Shown: positions 57,480 through 64,000 of the stretch, piece after piece
How positions within the stretch are numbered: position 1 is the stretch's first letter
How the letters are laid out: every line of letters begins with the position of its first letter
Origin: Vombatus ursinus
Taxonomy: Eukaryota; Chordata; Mammalia; Diprotodontia; Vombatidae
Direction: 5' to 3'
NCBI RefSeq assembly: GCF_900497805.2
Contig: NW_020954636.1
Location: 2,032,432-2,096,431 of the forward strand
Length of the DNA: 64,000 bases
Notes under the pieces: generated by a model
Database searches by the model: none
Seen by the model: the letters and a program-made list of their open reading frames with translations, nothing else
What the model was told of the DNA's origin: nothing
Made by a program: the position numbers and the translations under genes

Positions 57480-58545
57480 TCAATTTACATACACTTCATT
57501 TCCAATGCTTTGCTACTACATGCACAACAAATGCATCCATAAATATTCTTTATGGATATGGAGATTTTCCTTTTTGCCAATGACCTGCTTGGAGTATATA
57601 CTTAGTAGTAGAATCTCTTGGTTAATGGGTATGGACTTTTGAGTCACTTTACTTGTATAATTCCAAATTGCTTTTTAGAATGGTACTAATTCACAGCTCC
57701 TCTAGCAATGTATTAATGTACTTGTATTTCCATAATCCCTTTGACATTGATTCTTCTCTCCAGTTTTCTGTTTATGAGGTGAAATGCCTGGGTTTTTTTT
57801 TATTTGAGTTTGTTTCATTATTAGTGATTTGGAGCATTCTTTCATATTGTTTGTTAATAGTGTATAATTCTACTTTTGAGAACCATTTGCTTTGGTGATT
57901 TGTTTGATGACTTTGTTATGTTGGGGAATGGCTTTTGGTCTGGTATAAATGTTGTTATCTATAGGTCCTAACAGAGATTTTCTTTTTTTCCCTCAGTCAA
58001 CTGCTTCCTTTGTTGACCTAGATTCACTCATTTAGTTTGGGCAATAGCTTTTCAATTTCTATCTCTTCTAATTGATAGAGCTCTCTTTTGGGGATGGGGG
58101 GTTTAGAATTCATCTCTCACGTAGTTATGAAGATAAATGTTTCAAGATATAAACAAGAGATGTACTTTGTCAAAGACTTTTCCTGCATCTTTTAAGATAA
58201 TCAAGTTTTTTGGATTCTTTTGTTTCAACATGGTTAGTTATGTTGATTGTTTTCCTCATATTAAACCCTCTGTCTCCCTGGCATAAATACAACTTGGCCA
58301 AAATGATTGATTTCTTTTTTTTTAAGTTTCTATATTCTTTTTTTGCCAGGGTTTTATTTATTTAAAATTTTTAAAAAATTATATTGACCTATAATTCTTT
58401 TTCTTTGCTTTACCAAACCTCCTGAGTTAAGGTATTAGGACTACATTTGCCTCATAAAAGGAGTTTGGTAGAATGGTTTCTTTCTCAATTTTGGAGAATA
58501 ATTTGTGTAATATAGGTATCCATTGTTCTTTAAAAGTCTGGTAGA

Positions 58546-58702
58546 GGGGCAGCTAGGTGGCACAGTGGATAGAGCACCCACCCTGAAGTCAGGAGGACAT
58601 GAGTTCAAATCTGAGCTCAGACCAAACCCTTGACACGTACTAGCTATGTGACTCTGGGCAACTCACTTAACCCTAATTGCTTTAAAAAAAAAAAAAGGTA
58701 AT
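58546..58702 (+). mobile_element. WSINE1-type SINE nested in L1
   Basis: GGGGCAGCTAGGTGGCACAGTGG...CACCCTGAAGTCAGGAGG...CTTGACACGTACTAGC...CTAATTGC plus poly-A. The 13-bp duplication AAAGTYTGRTAGA lies at 58533-58545 and 58703-58715 with 2 mismatches. The homologous inverted site in unit A is empty, so it inserted after the duplication or the inversion. Confidence 0.9.
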
Positions 58703-59869
58703 AAAGTTTGATAGAATTCTCATATAAATTGATCTGAACTTTGAGTTTTTTATTCTTTTGTTAGTTTCTTTATAGCTATTTTATTTCCTTTTCTCAGACT
58801 GGACTATTTGATATTCAATTAGTCTGGCTATTTTATTTTTCTGAAGGTAATATTTTATTTATTTTATATTTCAGCTGTGTTGTTATTTAATTGTGCATAG
58901 AAGGTTCTTAAAATTCTTTTATCTTCTAGTTTTGTTGTGATTTCACCTTGTTCTATTTTTATTTTGTTGATCTCATTTTCTATCCTTTTATTTTTAATCA
59001 GACTGACTAAATACTTATAAATTTAGTTAGTCTTTTCAAAGAATCAACTTTCTGTTTATAAGTTCTTTAGTCTTCCTCATTTTCAATTTATCTGTTTCTC
59101 TTTTAATTCTCAAGGTTTCCCCTTTTGTTATATTGCGTTTGTTCATATGTTGACTTTCTATTTTTTTTCAAAATATATTCAGTTCATTAATCCTTTCTTT
59201 TCCAGTTTTTTTTTTAACATAAACCTTTAGGGACTTTTTTTAACCTCAGAGAACTGTGTTAGCTCAATCCCAGAAATCTCTTCACTCTTTTTCAAATAAT
59301 TATACTGTTTCGATTATTTTTTCACTGACCTATTCGTTATTCAGGATGTCATTATTAAGTCTCCATTTAGGTTTGTGCCTTTTGTTTGTGCTTCCTGAAT
59401 TGATTATTATTTCTTTTGCGTTGTGACCTAAAAAGATGTGCTTTGTATTTCTCTCCTTTTACATTTATTTGAAAATTTTCTGTGTGCTAACACATGGACT
59501 ATTTTTGTAAATGTGCCATATGGCGATGAGAAATATGTATATCTTTGGTGGTCTCTTTCAGAAGATGAAATAAATCTTTTAGCTCTAAATTCTCCAACGT
59601 TTTGTTAACTCTATATTTTTCCATTTGTTTATCTTTCTGTTAGATTTGTACAACTCTGAGATTGTTCCTACTAGGTTGAGTCTTTGCCCTCAGTAGCTTC
59701 TGCCAGGACAGGACTGATCATAGACTGATTTCAGTTCCTTTGCTTCAGACCTGATGTAGTCACTCACACTGGCTCCCTACCCAAGTTCCTTCCATGACTC
59801 CCTTTCTTTCCTTCTGATCCTCCCCTTCTCCAAATGGAAGTGTCTCCTTTTCCTACCCTGCAATATTTA

Positions 59870-60885
59870 CATGTTATATTATATTAATATTGTATTTATA
59901 TTAATTCACAGGTGTATATGTGCATGTATGTAAATTTGTGTACATAAGTATATATATATGTTTATGTACATAAATGTAATTTATTCTTCCTATACTTATA
60001 TTTGTATATGTTGTTTCCCATCATCAAAGGTAAACTCCTTGAGAATAGCTCCTTGAGACTGCTGCCTTTTTGTCCTTGTACTCCCAGTACCTAACAAAGT
60101 CCCTAGCACACAGTAGGCTCTTAAATGGGTACTGATTGACTGACTCAGTGCCCTAGATCACATAGGGCATTTTATGTCTAATTATGACACAGGGCCAAAC
60201 TGACTAAGAAGTCTTACACAATTTGAAGGAACCAAGTCCTGGTTTTGCGTTTGGGCATCATTGTACTACACATCTTTCTGCTTCTGCTATTTAAAGAATG
60301 ATGGAATAGACCTTAGAGCAGAAAGGCATACTAACTATTAAATGAAAGCCTTCGCTTTGATTGGAAAGTTAGGAGTTCCCGCTAAGGCTGTTATACTGAC
60401 CTGTCAAAATAGAAAAGTTGCAAGGGTTTTTTTTTAGGTGATGATACAAAAGTTGAGGCTGGTCTACAAGCGGAAAGGTTTTAACACTGAAACAAATGGG
60501 TGAGACAAGGCAGTAAGAGTTTTTCTCTCTGAACCCCTGAAAGATAAAAGACTGAATTACTGCAGTGAAAGATTAATGAGAAAAGTTTCTGCTTCTATAA
60601 TCTTTAAGGAGAGCGTTAACAAGAATTATAAATAGAGTATGAAAATAGGACCTTTGCCCCAGGGTGACATATTCAGAGGGGACAGAGCAGTACTTATATT
60701 TGGGGTTTCTTCACAGAGATAATTTCGTCATTTCCTTCTCCAGCTCATTTTACAGATGATGAAATTGAGACAAACAGGGTTAAGTGATTTGCCCAGGGTC
60801 ATACATTAAGTGTCTGCAGCCAGTGCTGAACTCAGGTCTTCCTGACCCCAGGCCTGGTACTCTATCCACTGTGCCATCTCATTGC
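59870..60885. other. Unit-B-only segment
   Basis: TA/TG-rich sequence (59880-59990), an L2 3' tail (about 60020-60145: CTTTTTGTCCTTGTACTCCCAGTACC...ACACAGTAGGCTCTTAAATGGG), anonymous sequence (60150-60725) and an antisense SINE (60727-60890). No gene. Confidence 0.55.
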
Positions 60886-60890
60886 CCCTA
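60727..60890 (-). mobile_element. Marsupial tRNA-like SINE, antisense, truncated
   Basis: CATTTCCTTCTCCAGCTCATTTTACAGATG...CTGAACTCAGGTCTTCCTGACCCC...CTATCCACTGTGCCATC. Confidence 0.88.
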
Positions 60891-61063
60891 CACTTCTTCA
60901 GAAACACTGAAATATCTGAATCGCTTAACAATAACAATTAGTTAAAATAGTTTTTTTAAGCTGTTAAAGTACTAGATTAACTATTAGTAGAAAAAAATCA
61001 GATATATTATGCCTCTTCCCCAGCTGCCACAATGCAGTTAAGCTCCCCTAGTCACCAAAAATT

Positions 61064-61316
61064 GGCATGTAGATTGGACAGTGGATAGAGGAGCAGGCCT
61101 GGAGTCAGGAAGACTGCTTATTCCTAAGTTCAAATCTGGTCACAGACACTTATTTGCTGTATGACCCTGAGCAAGTCACTTAGCCCTGTTTGCCTCAATT
61201 TCCTGGTCTGTAAAATGAGCTAGAGAAGGAAACGGCAAATCATAGTAGTAGTTTTGCCAAAAAAAAAAAAACCCAAATGGGGTCACAGAGAGTCAGAAAC
61301 AACTGAAAAATGACCA
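61064..61316 (+). mobile_element. Marsupial tRNA-like SINE with long tail, shared
   Basis: Counterpart of 30582-30834. The 144-codon minus-strand open frame at 61240-61674 is a by-product of reading this SINE and the adjacent L2 backwards. Confidence 0.9.
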
Positions 61317-61485
61317 GAACAAGAGGTAAGCCCATCAACAAGAGCTTTCTTGTGTTCTGGAGCCGGTGTCTTGGATCACCATGGCCTCCTACCAAATGAG
61401 CCTTTCTTAAAGAATATTTGTTTGAGAGTGCTTTTGCTGCTGTGGGTTGACTGATCTCATCATATTTTTTGAAACTTGCCCCATG

Positions 61486-62655
61486 TGGGAAAAAATGGTA
61501 ATAGTATCTCTGATGTTTAAAAAGATATGTTTTGCTGACTCTCTGGATGTCCAGTAGACATCTTAATCTCATTAGGTCCAAAACAGAACTCATCTTTTCC
61601 CCTAAATGCTCCTCCCTTCTGCCTTCCCTAGGATTGTAAAGGGCAACACCATCTCTCCAGTCCCTCAGGCTCACAGACTAGGGATCATCTTAGAGCCTTC
61701 ACTATCTTTCACCTCCCATATCCAAGCTGTTGCCAAGGTCTGTCAATTTCACCTTTATAATATCTCTCCAATGTGCCTCCTTCTCTTCTCTCACACTGCC
61801 ACCACTCTGATACAAGCCCTCATCATCTCACCTTGATTACTTCAATGACCAACCCATCCTCCATTAAATCACTAGTTATTTTCCTAAAAGTGCAGATCTA
61901 ATCATGTCATTGCTTTACTTTATAAATTCCAGTGACTTCCTTTTGCCTCCAAGAGCAAATATAAAATGCTCTGCTTGATATTTAAAGCTTTTCATAGCCT
62001 ACCCTCCTCCTACCTTTATAATCTTCTTACCCTTATTCCCCAACACTAATCTTTCATCCATGTACTAGCCCCCTGGCAGTTCCATAAAGAGGACATTTCA
62101 TCTTTGGGCTCTGAGTATTTCCTCTGGCTATCCCCTGTGTCTGGAATGCTCTCTATCATCCACTCCAACTACTGATCTCCCTGGTTTTCTTTAAGTCCAA
62201 CTAAAATCTTACTTTTATAGGAAGCCTTCACCAACCCATCTTAATTACAGTATCTTACCTCTGTTAATTATTTTTCCTGTATGTAGCTTGTTTGTACATA
62301 TTTGTTTGCATGCCGTTGCTCTCTTAGATTGTGAGCTCCTTGAGGCCAGGGACTGTCTTTTGCTTCTTTTTGTATCCCTAGCACTTAGCATAATGCCTGG
62401 CACATAGTAGGCACTTAATAAATGTTTATTGAATTGAATTTCATCTATTTACATTTGGTAAACCAAGGTACAGGGAGGTAAAGAGGCTGCCCAAGTTCAA
62501 AGAGATGAGGGTCAGATCTAGAACTTGAATCCAATCCTCTGACTCCAGAGCCAGAACTTATGCCCCTGCACAAAGAAAAACATACCTTTGCTATTAGCCA
62601 GCAGCAATTATCTTCCTGAGCCTATCTGAGGTGTATCTTACATTATATTTTCTTC
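61486..62655. repeat. Segment inverted relative to unit A (L2 plus antisense MIR)
   Basis: Reverse complement of 30985-31625, with about 0.55 kb more L2. The L2 is sense here: the frame 61606-61836 reads VKGNTISPVPQAHRLGIIL, SFTSHIQAVAKVCQFHLYNI and LFSHTATTLIQALI, the L2/CR1 reverse transcriptase C-terminal region. The 3' UTR follows, with GATTGTGAGCTCCTTGAGGCC and the tail TGCCTGGCACATAGTAGGC. A reversed MIR (62445-62590) and anonymous bases complete the match. Confidence 0.88.
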
Positions 62656-62794
62656 CTGTTTTGCTTGGATCCTAAAAAGTAACCCTAACACCTCTAAATT
62701 TGAGTGTTTTAAGATCTGGAGAATGTAAGGAATATCACCTAAATACTATAATTTAATTCAGTAAATAATAAGATTCAAAAATATTTCTCACATT
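62656..62794. other. Upstream flank of third receptor
   Basis: A-rich, outside the duplication. No TATA or exon candidate stands out. Confidence 0.5.
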
Positions 62795-62815
62795 GACTAT
62801 CTCTGTCACAAAAGG
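62795..62815 (+). promoter_or_regulatory. Possible altered splice acceptor before third receptor
   Basis: The tract GACTATCTCTGTCACAAAAGG precedes the ATG. It aligns with the acceptor of the other two receptors, but CACAG has become CACAAAAG, leaving a weaker AG at 62813-62814 one base before the ATG. The true acceptor may lie elsewhere; no better one was seen in the preceding 60 bases. Confidence 0.3.
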
Positions 62816-63757
62816 ATGTGGAAAAATCAAACACTGGTCACAGAATTTATCCTTCTGGGATTTCCCATCAGGCCAGAGATACAGATATTCCTCTTTCTGC
62901 TGTTCACCTTGTTCTATGCTCTCACTCTTCTCGGGAATGGCATCATCCTGGGACTCATCTGTCTGGACTCCCATCTCCATATTCCCATGTACTTCTTCCT
63001 CTCACATCTGGCCATTGTCGACATTTCCTATGCCTCAAACAATGTACCCAAGATGCTTGTGAACTTACTGAACAAGGACAGAGCCATCTCCTTTGCTCCC
63101 TGCATAATGCAGATCTTCTTGTATTTGGCTTTTGCCCATGTGGAGTGTCTCATCTTGGTGGTGATGTCCTATGATAGGTATGTGGCAATCTGCCATCCCC
63201 TCAGATATACTGTCATCATGAGCTGGAGATTGTGTACTACTCTGACCATCATTTCCTGGGCATTCAGCTTCCTCCTTGCCCTGCTCCATGTGGTCCTCAT
63301 TCTGAGGCTGCCCTTCTGTGGACCCAGGGAAGTCAACCACTTTTTCTGTGAGATCCTGTCTGTGCTCAAACTGGCCTGTGCTGATACTAGACTTAACCAG
63401 CTTGTTATCTTTACAGCCTGTGTGTTCATCCTAGTTGGACCTCTCTGTTTAGTCCTGATCTCCTACATGCGCATCCTCTATGCCATCCTCAAGATCCAGT
63501 CTGGGGAGGGACGAAAGAAAGCATTCTCCACCTGCTCCTCCCACCTCTGTGTCGTTGGGCTCTTCTTTGGCAGCGCCATCATAATGTACATGACCCCCAA
63601 TTCCAACCATCCTGAGGAGCAACAGAAAATCCTCTCCCTATTTTATAGCCTCTTTAACCCTATGTTGAATTCCCTGATCTATAGCTTGAGGAATGCAGAG
63701 GTGAAGGGTGCTTTGAGGAGAGTGTTGGGGAAGGAAAACCATTCCCAGAATATGTGA
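62816..63757 (+). CDS. OR2A-family olfactory receptor, third and divergent gene
   Basis: Odorant receptor of 313 aa outside the duplicated unit. It starts MWKNQTLVTEFILLGFP with the N-Q-T glycosylation site at residues 4-6. Conserved elements are GN at 40-41, MYFFLSHLAIVDIS at TM2, Cys96, FAHVECLILVVMSYDRYVAIC around TM3, HFFCEILSVLKLACADT in ECL2/TM5, KAFSTCSSHLCVVGLFFGSA at TM6, and a C-terminal SLRNAEVKGALRRVLGKE. It is much closer to remembered human OR2A5-like proteins than to its two neighbours, so it probably represents the older OR2A lineage, with the pair at 12886 and 46452 a derived branch. Odd points: TM7 reads NPMLNSLIY, so the very conserved proline of the NPxxY-type motif is serine (one base, CCC to TCC), and the IC1 motif is LHIPMYFF rather than LHTPMYFF. 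Upstream, the acceptor-like CTCTGTCAC is followed by AAAAGG instead of AGAACC. The frame is fully open; function is likely but the TM7 change leaves doubt. Confidence 0.96.
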   Translation: MWKNQTLVTEFILLGFPIRPEIQIFLFLLFTLFYALTLLGNGIILGLICLDSHLHIPMYFFLSHLAIVDISYASNNVPKMLVNLLNKDRAISFAPCIMQIFLYLAFAHVECLILVVMSYDRYVAICHPLRYTVIMSWRLCTTLTIISWAFSFLLALLHVVLILRLPFCGPREVNHFFCEILSVLKLACADTRLNQLVIFTACVFILVGPLCLVLISYMRILYAILKIQSGEGRKKAFSTCSSHLCVVGLFFGSAIIMYMTPNSNHPEEQQKILSLFYSLFNPMLNSLIYSLRNAEVKGALRRVLGKENHSQNM

Positions 63758-64000
63758 CTTGCTTATAACCAGTTCCAATTCACTGGTATTCTTCCTCCTG
63801 TTTCATCTGTCTGAGTATAAATCAAAGTTGTCTGCTTTCTCTGTATCTCTGACCAGATAATTCTAGAGACTCTGGATCCTTCACTGTTTATCTCCCAGAA
63901 AATTTATTTTTATCGTATTCTCCCCATTTAGCTACAGTAATTTTGATATTGCTTTTCACTTAGGGTTTATATTTAAATCCTTTTTATGTGTGTGTACCTA
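63758..64000. other. 3' flank of third receptor
   Basis: Unremarkable T-rich sequence; no polyadenylation signal clearly placed before the window ends. Confidence 0.5.

Larger units (their letters stand above)
56755..59700 (-). mobile_element. Old L1 LINE, antisense, with nested SINEs
   Basis: Counterpart of 28755-30170 but longer. It runs from a reversed 3' UTR through the ORF2 C-terminus (CACAATTTGTTTAACTG, TTCCAATGCTTTGCTACTAC), the reversed RT region (58405-58740) and the linker/endonuclease side (TTTTCAAAGAATCAACTTTC). SINEs at 57225-57479 and 58546-58702 interrupt it. Frames are closed throughout. Confidence 0.8.
35637..62655 (+). repeat. Segmental duplication unit B (contains receptor B)
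   Basis: Direct tandem partner of unit A, starting about 31.5 kb downstream of unit A's start. Unit-B-specific parts are an antisense L1 block (37300-41308) where unit A has 2.2 kb of other sequence, an L1 at 41644-42751, a SINE at 47808-48055, about 1.2 kb at 55215-56390, about 1.4 kb at 56890-58310, and about 1 kb at 59870-60885. Two segments are inverted relative to unit A (58405-58740 and 61486-62655). Confidence 0.9.

Noticed and set aside
61240-61674. 144-codon minus-strand open frame
   Set aside because: It reads backwards through a tRNA-like SINE tail and the L2 segment; no domain and no match in unit A.
61606-61836. 76-codon frame resembling a reverse transcriptase tail
   Set aside because: Real homology, but to the L2/CR1 LINE; recorded as a repeat, not a gene.

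Overview
This is a stretch of mammalian, almost certainly marsupial, genomic DNA carrying part of an olfactory receptor cluster. The marsupial call rests on repeat content. There are many copies of a tRNA-like SINE beginning with GGGGCAGCTAGG (WSINE1/MAR1-type). Longer SINEs end in the GGAGAAGGAAATGGCAAA...AAGAAAACCCC...GGGTCAC tail typical of marsupial genomes. L1 3' ends carry a marsupial-style ORF2 C-terminus. Old therian MIR, L2 and CR1/L3 fossils are also present. The SINE type suggests an Australian marsupial, but that is inference. CpG is scarce, there is no operon-like packing, and only three long real ORFs exist.

Genes. Three intact single-exon coding regions on the + strand encode OR2A-family olfactory receptors: 12886-13818 (310 aa), 46452-47384 (310 aa) and 62816-63757 (313 aa). 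The first two are recent paralogues, 288/310 residues identical by hand count. The third is an older, more divergent relative closest to the human OR2A5-type sequence as remembered. Every other ORF I examined lies in repeats or has no recognisable coding character.

Architecture. The dominant structure is a direct tandem segmental duplication. Unit A spans about 4113-31625 and unit B about 35637-62655. Each holds one receptor, and the third receptor lies just beyond unit B. The units remain collinear but were reshaped after duplication: L1 and SINE insertions with target-site duplications are present in one unit and absent at the matching site of the other, several 1-6 kb segments are unique to one unit, and two local segments are inverted between units (28905-29075 versus 58405-58740, and 30985-31625 versus 61486-62655). 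The second inversion lies at the distal edge of the duplication next to the third receptor.

Identity between units is patchy. Most non-coding sequence differs by very roughly 10%. A 350-bp tract covering the promoter-proximal intron end and the first 235 coding bases of the receptor has only 3 differences, and two non-coding tracts are identical for 118 and 88 bp. This fits gene conversion or constraint. Copy A looks like the weaker gene: it has DHY instead of DRY in TM3, and about twice as many derived changes as copy B when polarised against the third receptor.

Region by region: 1-4112, flanking repeats (nested L1 in a HAL1-like element); 4113-31625, unit A; 31626-35636, spacer with SINEs and old LINE fragments; 35637-62655, unit B; 62656-64000, third receptor and its flanks. 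I found no RNA genes, CRISPR arrays, retroviral elements or novel multi-gene system.
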